Source: Listeria sp. PSOL-1
GTDB taxonomy: Bacteria; Bacillota; Bacilli; Lactobacillales; Listeriaceae
Direction: 5' to 3'
DNA: 64,000 nucleotides
Assembly (NCBI RefSeq): GCF_902806445.1
Contig: NZ_LR760298.1
Location: 1,798,001-1,862,000, forward strand
The notes under the pieces were generated by a model. That model saw only the letters and a program-made list of their open reading frames with translations, was not told the origin of the DNA and made no database searches. The position numbers and the translations under genes were made by a program. Shown piece after piece: positions 37,371 to 47,179 of this stretch (within the stretch, counting starts at the first letter, position 1; every line of letters starts with the position of its first letter).

Positions 37371-40300
37371 GAAAAAGACAACAGATCAAGATATTGCAAT
37401 CGTTGGTATGTCTGTCTTTTCTCCAGCGGGAGATAGCGTGGAAGAATTTTGGCAAGGAATCTCCCAGGGAAAAGATTTTATCACAGACGCTCCCAGTGAT
37501 GTCATTGACCCTTATCATTTTGAAGGAACGCCTAATGGAATTGACCGTTTTTATTGTAAACGAGGCGGTTTTAGCAAAGCATTTAAAGTAGATCCACTAC
37601 GATACGGGATCTTACCTGTAGCAGCTGATGGAATCGAGCCTGATCAGCTTATATCAATGGCAGGAGCTGAACAAGCTCTTGCCGATGCAGGTGTATTTGA
37701 GAAAGAAATTTCCCTTAAAAAAGGAAGTATCATTATTGGAAAAGGGAATTTTTCAGGAGTAGTTCCCCTTCGCAGCCTTGAAATTGTTCGGATGGCTAGA
37801 CAGTTCACCACCCTTCTTAAGTCCACATTGCCCGAATTAACTGATGAGGATTTGGAAAAAGTAAAAGATGCCTATCAAAGTAAACAAGGCCGCTATCAAC
37901 CTGATATGGCTATTGGTACCATGCCTAACTTGGTAGCTTCACTTGTAGCAAATAAATTCGACATGCAAGGACCTGCATATACGATTGATGCAGCTTGTGC
38001 AAGCGGAATTGTTGCAATTAACCATTCAATGGCCTTACTCCGCAGCGGCGAGTGCGATATTGCGGTTGCTGGAGGAATGCACAGTGGACATAGCGCGATG
38101 TTCTGGGGAGCCTTCGATATGCTTGGAGCGATGTCCAGGAAACAAGTCATTGCTCCATTTAGCAAAGATGCAGATGGCCTACTTATTGGCCAAGGCGGAG
38201 GATTTATTGTTTTAAAAACATTAAAAAAAGCACAAGAAGATGGCGACAGAATTTATGCAGTACTCAAAGAATCAGCTGTTTGTAGTGATGGCGCTGGTTC
38301 TCATGTAACGGTTACATCCGTTGAAGGCCAAGTAAGAGTTTTAGAAAAAGCATGGAAAAAAGCGGGAATGAATCCAGAAGAATTAGGTTATATAGAAGCG
38401 CATGGTACAGCTACCATTGTGGGTGATAAAACAGAAATTGCCACATTAAAAACATTCTTTGGCGATAACACTCAAAAGAAAGCTTATGTAGGCTCTGTTA
38501 AATCTAACATCGGCCATTCTATGCCAGCTGCTGGAATGATTGGAATCATCAAAACCGCCCTTTCCCTTTATCATAAAAAAATACCACCCACTTTACACTG
38601 CGAAAAACCATTACCTGAAATGTTTGAATCACGTTTCATGCCACCACAAGAAGCGATTGATTGGAAAGCAAATGAGCTACCACTTATCGCTGGTGTTAAT
38701 GCCTTTGGTTTTGGTGGAATTAATGCCCATGCAATTCTTACAGCTTATGAAGAACCAATAAATTCAAAACAGCAGAAAAAGAAACCTTATTTCAGCGAAG
38801 CATTAATGATTTCCGCTAAAAGCAATGAACAGTTAATAGAGAAGATCAAAAAAGGCGATTATACGAATACAGGCGGCGATTATCGACTTGTCCTATTCGA
38901 ACCTACAGAAAAGAAAATCAAACAAGCCCTTTCGATCATTGAAAAAGAAAAACCTTGGCGTGGACGTTTTGATATTTGGTATAGCAATAAACCAATGCTA
39001 GCAAACGGTGGAAAGATTGCTTTTATGTTCCCAGGATTTACTCCAGAATGGGAAAGTGAAACAGATTCCTTAAGCAATAGTTTCGACCTTCCTTATATGG
39101 AAGAGCTAGTTAATACGCTAGATATCAATAAAGAAGAAGACAAAGCTGCGATTCGCGCTGATTTTACTAATTCCTTGACAAAGCAAGCGCTTGATAAATT
39201 AAAGATTGAAGCAGATATGTATTTAGGACATAGCATCGGTGAGTGGCAAGCTGTACGACATGCACAAATGACAGAAGGAAACGGCAATAAAATGATCGAA
39301 ATCATGCAGGATTGGGACGAACTCGTTGAATATCCTCTTATTGCTGTAAGTGGCATTAGTTTAGAGAAAACACAAAAATGGTGTGCTGAAATACCAGATC
39401 TTTACTTAAGTAATGATAATTGCCCTAACCAAGTCATGTTTAGCGGAACAAACGAAGCTGCAGAAAAGCTATGTTCCTATCTTGATGAACAAAAGATTTT
39501 TTATACAAAAATGCCTTTTGGCGGAGGATGGCATACTCCACTCATTGCAAAAAGCATGAGCAAAAGCCGAGAGTTCTTAGAATATGTAGAAGTAAAAGAA
39601 GGGAAAGTCCCTGTCTGGTCCCCCACCACTCTCGAACGCGTGCCACATGAAAAAGAAAAATATGCTGCATTAGTTTCCGAGCAACTATTTAAACCGGTCT
39701 ACTTCCGTGGGTTAATTGAAAAATTATACGAACAAGAAAAGGCACGAGTCTTCATCCAAATCGGGAGAGGCCCATTAACCAATTTTGCAGAAGATATTTT
39801 AAAAGACAAAGAGTTTGGCACAATAGAAGCAAACGTGAGTACTCGCGACGGCGCAGATCAACTTCGCAGAGTCCAGGCGCTACTCTTCATTGAAGGAAAA
39901 GAAGTAGACCCTGCTTTCTTAGGCGTAAAACCTTTATATCAAGTAGATAATAATTTGCTTGTCATTCCACGGGGCGCACCAGAATTTATCACTGATTTGA
40001 AAGAATTAAAAGAAGCCGTAACGAAAAGGTATGGAGAAGCTGGTTTTTCTAAAAAGAAGAGCGCTAAAACATCTATTTCAGCCATGGTAGACGATAACAT
40101 TCGTGACGCAGTGAAAGTTCAACAAGAAATGGAAAAATTATTCGAACAACGATTACAAACGATCATTGGAAAAGAAAACGCTACGAAGTCACTGATTCAT
40201 TACAAAAAAGGAAAAGATCTAGCACCTTTTGAAGAACAACTCACACTCCAATTTAAAGATCACCCTTACCTTGTAGATCATTCTATCGTGCGCCAACCAG

Positions 40301-41691
40301 AGTGGTGGGATAAACAAGAAGATTTAAACCTTGTAGTACCATTTACCATGACCATCGAATTATTAGCAGAGATCGCTAAAAAACGAATGCCAGATAAAAA
40401 GTTAGTAAAAATCCAAAACGTCGCCGCTTACCAATGGATCGGCTTAGAAAAACCATTTGATGAAAAAGTAAAAGGCAAATGGTTATCAGAAGACACACTC
40501 TTCCTAGGGCTTGGTTCCTATGCAAAAGCAGAATTTGTCTTTGCAGATCAATGGTCAGCTCCACCAAAAGAGTATCTTCATGCAATCGATATTGGTGAAA
40601 GTATCATGGAACCATATACCAGTGAAAAATTCTATGATTTATTTTCATTCCATGGACCCAAGTATCATTCTTGTAAAGAAGTACTAAAAGTATGTTCAAA
40701 AGGGATGCAAACCCTTGCTGAAAAAAAAGAAGGAAAAGGCTCTCTACTTGATATTATGGGGCAACAACTTGGCCTCTTCTTACATTTAACGGCGAAGAAA
40801 AATACGATTTCTTTCCCCGTTCGGTTAAAAGAAATGACATTATATGAAGACATATTTGATCAACAAGGTTTATTTGAACATACTTTGCAAATTACACGAA
40901 TGAATGAATCTATCATCGCCGGAAATATGGTTTTAAAACGCGAAGGAAAAATCTGGTCTGTCGCAAAAGATTTTGTTTGTCAACGGTTTGAGAATCAATT
41001 GCCTGTCTGGTACGTTATCTTGAAACCACAAAAAAATCTACTCGCAGAACAACTAGCACCTGGGATATTCATTTTCAACAACACAAACCAAGAAAACATT
41101 TTAGGCTTACTTGCTAAAAGATATTTAAATGATAAAGACCGAAAAACATCCGACGCTTTAACATCTGCAAAACTACAGCGCCAGTTTCTTATCAGTCGAA
41201 TTGCTTTAAAAGATGCCGTGCGCCATTATATCGCAGAGGATAAAGAAAAGATGCTTTATCCAATCGAAATCTTTTCTGACCATGATGACCAAGGAAAACC
41301 TTTCGTAACGATTCATGAACATAGTAAAGAGAAAGCAAACGAATGCCACGTTTCATTGGCTCATAAAGAGAATATCGGCGTAGCTATGGTAGCAGATCAC
41401 GTCATTGGTATTGATATTGAACGCATCGAAGCAAAAAATACTGATTTCTTGAAAGTAGCATTTACCGAAAGTGAACGGGCCCTACTTCATGAACTAGGTA
41501 ACCAGCCAGAAGACTACATTCGGTTCTGGGTAGCCAAAGAAGCAAGCGCTAAAAAAGCAGGAACAGGATTAAAAGGAAACCCACAAAAGTTCGAAGTCAC
41601 AAAGGTCGAAAATAACCAATTATACGTAAATGACGATTGTATTCAAACGTCTATTATTGAAGGAGCGTACGTAGTGGGATGGACAATTTAA
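37363..41691 (+). CDS. Iterative type I PKS / secondary-lipid synthase, subunit 2 with PPTase
   Basis: A 1442-residue partner of subunit 1. A second ketosynthase (about 10-465) keeps the full triad Cys212, His347 and His385, so it is not an inactive chain-length factor. An acyltransferase-like domain (about 545-860) has GHSIGE with Ser624 and GGWHTP with His724; the latter differs from the usual AFHS, so its substrate may not be malonyl. A hot-dog dehydratase (about 955-1215) has His967 in DHPYLVDH, FHGPKYH, and Asp1130 in LLDIMGQQ. The last 200 residues are an Sfp-type phosphopantetheinyl transferase with GIDIE (Asp1351, Glu1353) and WVAKEA (Lys1392, Glu1393). It thus supplies the dehydration that subunit 1 lacks and the enzyme that activates the carrier domains. 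Confidence 0.92.
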   Translation: MSKKKTTDQDIAIVGMSVFSPAGDSVEEFWQGISQGKDFITDAPSDVIDPYHFEGTPNGIDRFYCKRGGFSKAFKVDPLRYGILPVAADGIEPDQLISMAGAEQALADAGVFEKEISLKKGSIIIGKGNFSGVVPLRSLEIVRMARQFTTLLKSTLPELTDEDLEKVKDAYQSKQGRYQPDMAIGTMPNLVASLVANKFDMQGPAYTIDAACASGIVAINHSMALLRSGECDIAVAGGMHSGHSAMFWGAFDMLGAMSRKQVIAPFSKDADGLLIGQGGGFIVLKTLKKAQEDGDRIYAVLKESAVCSDGAGSHVTVTSVEGQVRVLEKAWKKAGMNPEELGYIEAHGTATIVGDKTEIATLKTFFGDNTQKKAYVGSVKSNIGHSMPAAGMIGIIKTALSLYHKKIPPTLHCEKPLPEMFESRFMPPQEAIDWKANELPLIAGVNAFGFGGINAHAILTAYEEPINSKQQKKKPYFSEALMISAKSNEQLIEKIKKGDYTNTGGDYRLVLFEPTEKKIKQALSIIEKEKPWRGRFDIWYSNKPMLANGGKIAFMFPGFTPEWESETDSLSNSFDLPYMEELVNTLDINKEEDKAAIRADFTNSLTKQALDKLKIEADMYLGHSIGEWQAVRHAQMTEGNGNKMIEIMQDWDELVEYPLIAVSGISLEKTQKWCAEIPDLYLSNDNCPNQVMFSGTNEAAEKLCSYLDEQKIFYTKMPFGGGWHTPLIAKSMSKSREFLEYVEVKEGKVPVWSPTTLERVPHEKEKYAALVSEQLFKPVYFRGLIEKLYEQEKARVFIQIGRGPLTNFAEDILKDKEFGTIEANVSTRDGADQLRRVQALLFIEGKEVDPAFLGVKPLYQVDNNLLVIPRGAPEFITDLKELKEAVTKRYGEAGFSKKKSAKTSISAMVDDNIRDAVKVQQEMEKLFEQRLQTIIGKENATKSLIHYKKGKDLAPFEEQLTLQFKDHPYLVDHSIVRQPEWWDKQEDLNLVVPFTMTIELLAEIAKKRMPDKKLVKIQNVAAYQWIGLEKPFDEKVKGKWLSEDTLFLGLGSYAKAEFVFADQWSAPPKEYLHAIDIGESIMEPYTSEKFYDLFSFHGPKYHSCKEVLKVCSKGMQTLAEKKEGKGSLLDIMGQQLGLFLHLTAKKNTISFPVRLKEMTLYEDIFDQQGLFEHTLQITRMNESIIAGNMVLKREGKIWSVAKDFVCQRFENQLPVWYVILKPQKNLLAEQLAPGIFIFNNTNQENILGLLAKRYLNDKDRKTSDALTSAKLQRQFLISRIALKDAVRHYIAEDKEKMLYPIEIFSDHDDQGKPFVTIHEHSKEKANECHVSLAHKENIGVAMVADHVIGIDIERIEAKNTDFLKVAFTESERALLHELGNQPEDYIRFWVAKEASAKKAGTGLKGNPQKFEVTKVENNQLYVNDDCIQTSIIEGAYVVGWTI

Positions 41692-41960
41692 ATGAACAAG
41701 CCGTATTTGCAAAACTAACATCATTTATCGTGGACGTTTTGGGAGAAGATGTAGCGGAATTTGTGGAAATCTCTGAGTCCAGCCGCTTTGTTCAAGATCT
41801 CGAAATGGACAGTATTCAAATTATTGCTTTTGCAGAAATGGTAAAAAAAGAATATGATATGAACAAAAAATTTGTCGAATGGATTGCTAAAAAATCAATG
41901 AAAAAAATTATCAATATGTCAGTGGGAGATGTTGTAACATTTATTATCGACCATCAATAG
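41679..41960 (+). CDS. Discrete acyl carrier protein
   Basis: A 93-residue acyl carrier protein that begins inside the last codons of subunit 2 (13-base overlap), so translation is coupled. The phosphopantetheine site is Ser45 in LEMDSIQII. Family spacing is kept on both sides. It would be loaded by the PPTase domain just upstream and may hand starter or finished chains to or from the synthase. Although it has the usual DS motif, the surrounding residues are unlike the fatty acid AcpP motif DSLD. Confidence 0.9.
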   Translation: MDNLNEQAVFAKLTSFIVDVLGEDVAEFVEISESSRFVQDLEMDSIQIIAFAEMVKKEYDMNKKFVEWIAKKSMKKIINMSVGDVVTFIIDHQ

Positions 41961-41992
41961 CATGATTCTTCTCCCTACCATGACTTAAAAAT

Positions 41993-42033
41993 AAACGAAA
42001 GAGCTCGCCATTTTTACTGAGCTCTTCCGTTTA
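41993..42033 (+). terminator. Terminator of the synthase operon
   Basis: Arms AAACGAAAGAGCTC and GAGCTCTTCCGTTT with a 12-base loop and T-rich tail lie 30 bases after the carrier protein. They separate the synthase operon from the hydrolase-ABC gene. Confidence 0.85.
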
Positions 42034-42089
42034 TTCTAAAAAAAGTATTCATTTCTGTAAGCAACTAGAAAAAATACAAGGAGAAAACA

Positions 42090-44765
42090 ATGGATTATAT
42101 TGAGATAAAAGGAAAACAAATTCATACTGTAGAATTAAATCCATCTGGAGAAGAAACTGTCATTATGCTGCATGGGCTTTTTACAAACTTATCCCTTTAC
42201 TACATGACAATTGGTCCAGAATTAGCCAAAAAAAAACGCGTTATTTTATATGATTTAAGAGGCCATGGCATGAGTGAATGGAATGAAGAAGGGTTTTCGA
42301 TTGCAGCGCTTTCTGAAGAACTGATCAAAATCATGGACTTTTATCATGTCAACAGTGCAGAACTCATCGGTTATAGCTACGGAGCAGCAACTGCTTTATA
42401 TGCAGCGATAACTTATCCAACACGAGTAAAGTCACTAACATTAATTGACGCCCCTCTTTTCAATGAAGACTTTTTTAAAAACTTAACGCTGAACAGCAAA
42501 GAAATGCTTCAAACCTATAAAAAATCAACAAAAATCCCTATAAACAACAAATCAACAGAACGAGCAGAGAAAAAGATTGATAAAATCTTACAACAAGGTC
42601 ATTTAGAGGAAGCGATTTCAACAAGCCAACAACTACTGACAGAAGAAAAAATTAGCGCGATCAAAAAACCCGTGTTGCTTTTATACGGGACTCGTTCATC
42701 ATTTGCTCAAACAGGCAAGCGCTTAAAAGAACTCATCCCCCATTCTCAGTTAAACTTTGTTGCTGGAGATCATAATTTCCCAGTCAAAAAAGGCAAGTGG
42801 CTTATCCAAAAAATAACGAATTTTCTTTCCAAACAAGATAAACCTGCTTTCTTAAAATTAAATAACATCCAAAAGTCATATTATCTAAATAAAGAAGAAT
42901 TCCCAGTGCTAAAGGGTGTTAATTTACAAATTGGACATGGAGAATTTGTTTCTATTTTAGGAGAATCTGGTGGTGGTAAATCCACATTAATGAATATCAT
43001 TGGCGGGTTAGACAATAAATATTCAGGAGAAGTTATCATAAGCGGCCAAAATATCAAAGAAAGCTCCGAAAAAGAACTTGATGCGTATCGCCGCAATACC
43101 ATTGGCTTCATTTTTCAATCTTTCAACTTAATCAATTATCTTAATGTACTAGATAACGTGTTAATTTCTCTAAAAATGACAAACCTAACGAAAGAAGAAC
43201 AAATAAAACAAGCAACTGATTTATTAAAACAAGTCGGCTTGGAAGCACATATGGAAAAACACCCTAATCAACTCTCAGGCGGACAAAAACAGCGTGTAGC
43301 AATTGCCCGAGCTTTAGCGCATGATCCTACGATTATTATTGCAGATGAACCAACAGGCGCACTCGATGCTCAAAATACGAAAGAAGTCTTAGAGATTTTA
43401 AAAAAGATTGCTAAATCTGGAAAATTAGTTATCGTCGTTACGCATTCAAAGGACGTGGCGAATTACGGGACTTATATTGTTCGTCTCGCTGATGGAGAGG
43501 TTGAAGAAGAAGAAAGACTACGAAAACCTTATCCGATCAAAAAGCCAAAAAAAACAATTAGTAAACCACTTTCCTTTCCAAACCTTATTAAAATGGCATG
43601 GAACCATATTATGTACAATATTAAAAGAAATCTCCTTATCACTTTAGGCGGAGCGATTGGTATTTTTTCGGTGATTTTGATGTTAGCTTTAGGCTCGGGA
43701 GGAAACGGTTATATTAATCAACAAATTGGTGAATTGGTGAATCCAAATTCTTTCCAAGTCATGAAAAAAGCAGAAAATACTCAGCAACCAAAGCCTTCTG
43801 AAAAAATAGCCAATCAAGATTTGAATGAACTTAAAAAAGTAGCTCACGTTAAAAATGTCCAAAAAGGAATGTTCGTCAGCGGAGCAACTTTCAATTATGA
43901 AAAAAACAAAACGCAAACGCCCACTTTCCAAACACTTACAGACAGCGTAAAACAAAATGATATTAAAATAGGCAAGTCGCCGAGGAAAAACGAAATCCTT
44001 TTAGAAAAAGGTAAAGCCAAAGAACTCGACAAAAATTATAAAAAATTAATTGGCAAAAAAGTTAAATTATCGCTACAGGCCTTAGACTCTGATAACGTTC
44101 CCCAAATTATCTCTACAGAACTCACCATTTCAGGTATTTCAGATGAACAAGGTAGCTCAGCCATTTCCTATGCCACACTAGAATCAATGTATAAGGCGAA
44201 TAACCTAACACTGACACCTAACTTTATTAATATCTCAGTTGATAAAACCACCAATGTAAAAACTGTTCAAAATAAAATCAAGGATATTAAAGAAGGCAAG
44301 AACGCAAAATATTCCATTACAGGAGTTGGTGCAATTCTAGATACCGTCACGCTTTATATTAACCTAGCTGTCTATGTTTTAGCAGCAATCGCTGGCATTT
44401 CCCTTCTTGTTTCTGCTATTATGGTGATCGTTGTATTGTATATCTCTGTTTCTGAGCGAACGAAAGAGATTGGTATTTTACGAGCACTTGGCGCTAGAAG
44501 AAAAGATATTCGCTATCTATTTGTATCAGAAGCTTTCTTTTTGGGACTTTTCAGCTCTATTTTAGGAGTTATTGGCGCAGTTGTTACCCAAGCCCTTGTT
44601 AACCCGATCAGCTATGAACATATCACGTATAACATTATCCAAATTTCACTTGGACATGCCATATTTGGCGTGGTCATCAACATCATCATTAACCTACTTG
44701 CAGCCTTAGCCCCAAGCCGAAAAGCAGCCAAATTAGATCCAATCGAAGCATTAACAGTCGAATAG
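42090..44765 (+). CDS. Alpha/beta hydrolase fused to MacB-type ABC transporter
   Basis: One 891-residue polypeptide joins three modules. Residues 1 to about 250 form an alpha/beta hydrolase with oxyanion segment MLHGLFTN, the nucleophile Ser96 in GYSYGA and the probable catalytic His in AGDHNFP. Residues about 255-480 are an ABC ATPase: Walker [10 protein letters not shown] (Lys297), signature LSGGQKQR, Walker [13 protein letters not shown] and the H-loop THSKD. Residues about 505-891 are a MacB/FtsX-like permease with one membrane span, a long extracellular domain and three C-terminal spans ending in [15 protein letters not shown]. Its position suggests the hydrolase releases the acyl product of the synthase (which lacks a thioesterase) and the transporter expels it. 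That link is inference. Confidence 0.85.
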   Translation: MDYIEIKGKQIHTVELNPSGEETVIMLHGLFTNLSLYYMTIGPELAKKKRVILYDLRGHGMSEWNEEGFSIAALSEELIKIMDFYHVNSAELIGYSYGAATALYAAITYPTRVKSLTLIDAPLFNEDFFKNLTLNSKEMLQTYKKSTKIPINNKSTERAEKKIDKILQQGHLEEAISTSQQLLTEEKISAIKKPVLLLYGTRSSFAQTGKRLKELIPHSQLNFVAGDHNFPVKKGKWLIQKITNFLSKQDKPAFLKLNNIQKSYYLNKEEFPVLKGVNLQIGHGEFVSILGESGGGKSTLMNIIGGLDNKYSGEVIISGQNIKESSEKELDAYRRNTIGFIFQSFNLINYLNVLDNVLISLKMTNLTKEEQIKQATDLLKQVGLEAHMEKHPNQLSGGQKQRVAIARALAHDPTIIIADEPTGALDAQNTKEVLEILKKIAKSGKLVIVVTHSKDVANYGTYIVRLADGEVEEEERLRKPYPIKKPKKTISKPLSFPNLIKMAWNHIMYNIKRNLLITLGGAIGIFSVILMLALGSGGNGYINQQIGELVNPNSFQVMKKAENTQQPKPSEKIANQDLNELKKVAHVKNVQKGMFVSGATFNYEKNKTQTPTFQTLTDSVKQNDIKIGKSPRKNEILLEKGKAKELDKNYKKLIGKKVKLSLQALDSDNVPQIISTELTISGISDEQGSSAISYATLESMYKANNLTLTPNFINISVDKTTNVKTVQNKIKDIKEGKNAKYSITGVGAILDTVTLYINLAVYVLAAIAGISLLVSAIMVIVVLYISVSERTKEIGILRALGARRKDIRYLFVSEAFFLGLFSSILGVIGAVVTQALVNPISYEHITYNIIQISLGHAIFGVVINIIINLLAALAPSRKAAKLDPIEALTVE

Positions 44766-44780
44766 TCAAGAGCTTGTAAA

Positions 44781-44936
44781 GCGTAGGTTCTACATTTCGA
44801 ACACAACAAATCGAGCGAAAGCGTTTGTATTAAAGAAGTTTGCCAGAATCCGGAAGCGGAGCGTACGACTGTACGTGAGAACCGGAAGTCTGGCAAACTT
44901 CTTCAATGCGAACACTTGTCACCGATTTATTTTGCG
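44781..44936 (-). repeat. 156-bp palindromic intergenic repeat, copy B
   Basis: Inverted relative to copy A at 7930-8085 and highly similar to it over the whole length, including both outer flanks. It fills the space between the convergent hydrolase-ABC gene and serS and includes the serS stop codon at its edge. The large hairpin could serve as terminator for both genes. Confidence 0.85.
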
Positions 44937-46216
44937 TATGCCGCAGTCACACGTTTAATGCCCCCCATGTAAGGTTGAAGCACTTTTGGAATTTGCACTG
45001 AGCCATCTTCTTCTTGATAATTTTCCAAGATCGCAGCTACCGTCCGCCCAATGGCAAGTCCAGAACCATTTAATGTGTGGACATACTCAGGTTTTGCATT
45101 GGCTTCTCTACGAAAACGAATATTGGCTCTCCGTGCTTGGAAAGCTTCAAAATTACTACATGAAGAAATTTCGCGATACGCGCCGTAACTTGGTATCCAT
45201 ACCTCTAAGTCGTATTTTTTTGCTGCGGTAAAGCCTAAATCAGCCGTACACATACTAAGTACACGATAAGGAAGTTCTAAGCGGCGTAAGACTTCTTCAG
45301 CGTTAGCTGTTAATGCTTCTAGCGCTTGATAAGATTCTTCTGGCTTAACAAACTGGACTAATTCGACTTTATTGAATTGATGCTGTCTGATTAATCCACG
45401 CGTATCTCGACCAGCTGAACCCGCCTCAGAACGAAAACACGCACTAAACGCAGTATATTTACGCGGCAAGTCTTCTGCTTTTAAAATGTCATCACGATGA
45501 TAATTTGTTACTGGGACTTCCGCTGTTGGAATTAAGAAATAATCTTCTTTTTCAATAAGAAAAGCATCTTCTTCAAATTTAGGTAATTGTCCTGTTCCTG
45601 TCATACTTGTGCGATTTACTAGATAAGGAGGTAACATTTCTTCATACTGATGTTCTGTCGCATGTAAATCCATCATGAAATTGAGCAAGGCACGCTCTAA
45701 CCGTGCACCCAACTTTTTATAGAAAACAAAGCGACTGCCAGTAACTTTAGCAGCGTTCTCAAAATCTAAAATATCAAGCGCTTTTCCTAAATCCCAATGT
45801 GGTTTTGGCTCAAAGTCAAAATGACGAACTTCTCCCCATTTGCGAATCTCAATATTATCATCTTCAGAATCACCTATTGGCGTCGATTCATGCGGAATAT
45901 TTGGAATTGACATCAAAATTTGCTCTAGTTTTTCATCAATTTCTTTTAATTCTAAATCAAGCGCCTTAATTTTATCGCCAACAACGCGCATTTCTTCAAT
46001 TTTTGCCTCTGCACTTTGTTTATTTCTTTTAAGCTCTGCAATTTCGGCTGAAACTTCATTCCGCTCGCTTTTTAAGTTTTCTGATTCTAAAATCAATGTT
46101 CTTCTCCGTTTATCAAGCTCACCAAATTTCTCAAACTCACCTAAATCTTCCCCACGATGAGTGAGCTTAGCTTTTACTTCTTCAAACTGATTTCTTAGTA
46201 ATTTAACATCTAACAT
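44927..46216 (-). CDS. serS: Seryl-tRNA synthetase
   Basis: Class II synthetase charging tRNA-Ser. The product has 429 residues: an N-terminal coiled-coil arm (about residues 25-100) and the catalytic domain with motif 2 [28 protein letters not shown] and motif 3 [19 protein letters not shown]. The length is normal. It is preceded by a T-box leader with a serine specifier codon, so expression rises when uncharged tRNA-Ser accumulates. Confidence 0.97.
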   Translation of the reverse strand: MLDVKLLRNQFEEVKAKLTHRGEDLGEFEKFGELDKRRRTLILESENLKSERNEVSAEIAELKRNKQSAEAKIEEMRVVGDKIKALDLELKEIDEKLEQILMSIPNIPHESTPIGDSEDDNIEIRKWGEVRHFDFEPKPHWDLGKALDILDFENAAKVTGSRFVFYKKLGARLERALLNFMMDLHATEHQYEEMLPPYLVNRTSMTGTGQLPKFEEDAFLIEKEDYFLIPTAEVPVTNYHRDDILKAEDLPRKYTAFSACFRSEAGSAGRDTRGLIRQHQFNKVELVQFVKPEESYQALEALTANAEEVLRRLELPYRVLSMCTADLGFTAAKKYDLEVWIPSYGAYREISSCSNFEAFQARRANIRFRREANAKPEYVHTLNGSGLAIGRTVAAILENYQEEDGSVQIPKVLQPYMGGIKRVTAAYAK

Positions 46217-46244
46217 AATTTCTTCCTCCTTTATAAATTAAAAA

Positions 46245-46490
46245 ACTCCCGCCTCTTCTCTTTTGTAGAGAAGGGACGGAAGTTAACCGCGTTGCCACCC
46301 TAAATTGAGACCACTAAGGGTCTCCAGCTTCATTTTGATTTAACGGCTCTAACCGGAATAGCTTCGTCACTATTCACTCCAAGATGGATTCATAAAGCTC
46401 TTTCGCAGATTCGCACCACCCATCTGCTCTCTTTTAGAAAGATCTCTTTATTACTAGTTCTCATCAACGCTTTCCTTTGTTTAATTACTT
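46245..46490 (-). ncRNA. T-box riboswitch of serS, UCC specifier
   Basis: The conserved T-box AGGGTGGCAACGCG is at 46288-46301. The specifier loop GAA-TCC-A places a serine codon UCC at 46386-46388. A terminator stem follows (about 46245-46285, CTTCCGTCCCTTCTC pairing with GAGAAGAGGCGGGAG, with a T-run). Uncharged tRNA-Ser would favour the antiterminator and let serS be transcribed. Confidence 0.95.
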
Positions 46491-46492
46491 GT

Positions 46493-46521
46493 ATTCTAAC
46501 TTATGTTGCCACATTTGACAA
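46493..46521 (-). promoter_or_regulatory. SigA promoter of the serS T-box transcript
   Basis: TTGTCA (46516-46521) and TAGAAT (46493-46498) on the minus strand are 17 bases apart, immediately upstream of the T-box leader. Confidence 0.8.
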
Positions 46522-46537
46522 GCATTTTTTGCTAAGC

Positions 46538-46566
46538 TTGTTAAAATAAAGATTATCTGCTATAAA
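46538..46566 (+). promoter_or_regulatory. SigA promoter of pabA-pabB
   Basis: TTGTTA (46538-46543) and TATAAA (46561-46566) are 17 bases apart, 35 bases before the pabA start. It is divergent from the serS promoter. Confidence 0.75.
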
Positions 46567-46600
46567 AGAAATAAGTAGGTTAAAAGGGGGATTTCACAAA

Positions 46601-47179
46601 ATGATTTTATTAATTGACCATCATGATTCTTTTACGTACAACCTCTATCAATATTTTTTAGAGCTAGGGACGAATGTTGACGTTGTTTATCCTGAAAAAC
46701 TCGCTCATATTACGAACTTTTCATATTATAAAGGCATTGTTTTATCCCCAGGGCCCGGTTCTCCTGAAACGAAAAAAGAAACGCTTGCCTTTTTAGCTAA
46801 AATTCCTACTGATATGCCAATCCTTGGAATTTGCTTAGGTCACCAGATCATCGCTTATCATTTTGGTGGAAAGATAATCAAAGCACCTGCCCCATTTCAC
46901 GGTAAAACAAGTGAAGTGATGACTTATCCTAGCAAATTATTCCAAGATATCCCCAAAAAAATTACCGTCACGCGCTATCATTCGCTTATTGTTCCACGTG
47001 AAACATTACCTAATAATTTATTGATTACTGCAGAAACAGATAACCAGTTGATCATGGCATTAGAACACCGTTTTTTACCAATTATGAGCGTTCAATTTCA
47101 TCCAGAAGCGATCCTTTCAACCTATGGCCATCAAATCTTAGCTAATTTTTTACAATTTGCTGAAGGGAGAAACAGATAA
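46601..47179 (+). CDS. pabA: Aminodeoxychorismate synthase glutamine amidotransferase
   Basis: Releases ammonia from glutamine for para-aminobenzoate synthesis (folate pathway). It has 192 residues, beginning ILLIDHHDSFTYNLYQYF. The nucleophile cysteine is in GICLGHQIIAYHFGG (about residue 79) and the histidine-glutamate pair in VQFHPEAILS (about 166). Next to a PabB it serves folate rather than tryptophan synthesis. The stop overlaps the pabB start by one base (TAATG). Confidence 0.95.
   Translation: MILLIDHHDSFTYNLYQYFLELGTNVDVVYPEKLAHITNFSYYKGIVLSPGPGSPETKKETLAFLAKIPTDMPILGICLGHQIIAYHFGGKIIKAPAPFHGKTSEVMTYPSKLFQDIPKKITVTRYHSLIVPRETLPNNLLITAETDNQLIMALEHRFLPIMSVQFHPEAILSTYGHQILANFLQFAEGRNR

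Noticed and set aside
37363-38760. Subunit 2 ketosynthase as an inactive chain-length factor
   Set aside because: Cys212, His347 and His385 are all present with normal spacing.
30681-41691. Tandem ACP array as in PUFA synthases
   Set aside because: Only one carrier motif (Ser1665) could be found in subunit 1 and none in subunit 2. The second carrier is the separate 93-residue gene.
42090-44765. Frameshift or sequencing error merging two genes
   Set aside because: The frame is continuous without odd codons at the hydrolase-ATPase join ([17 protein letters not shown]), and no internal start with a ribosome binding site is evident there.
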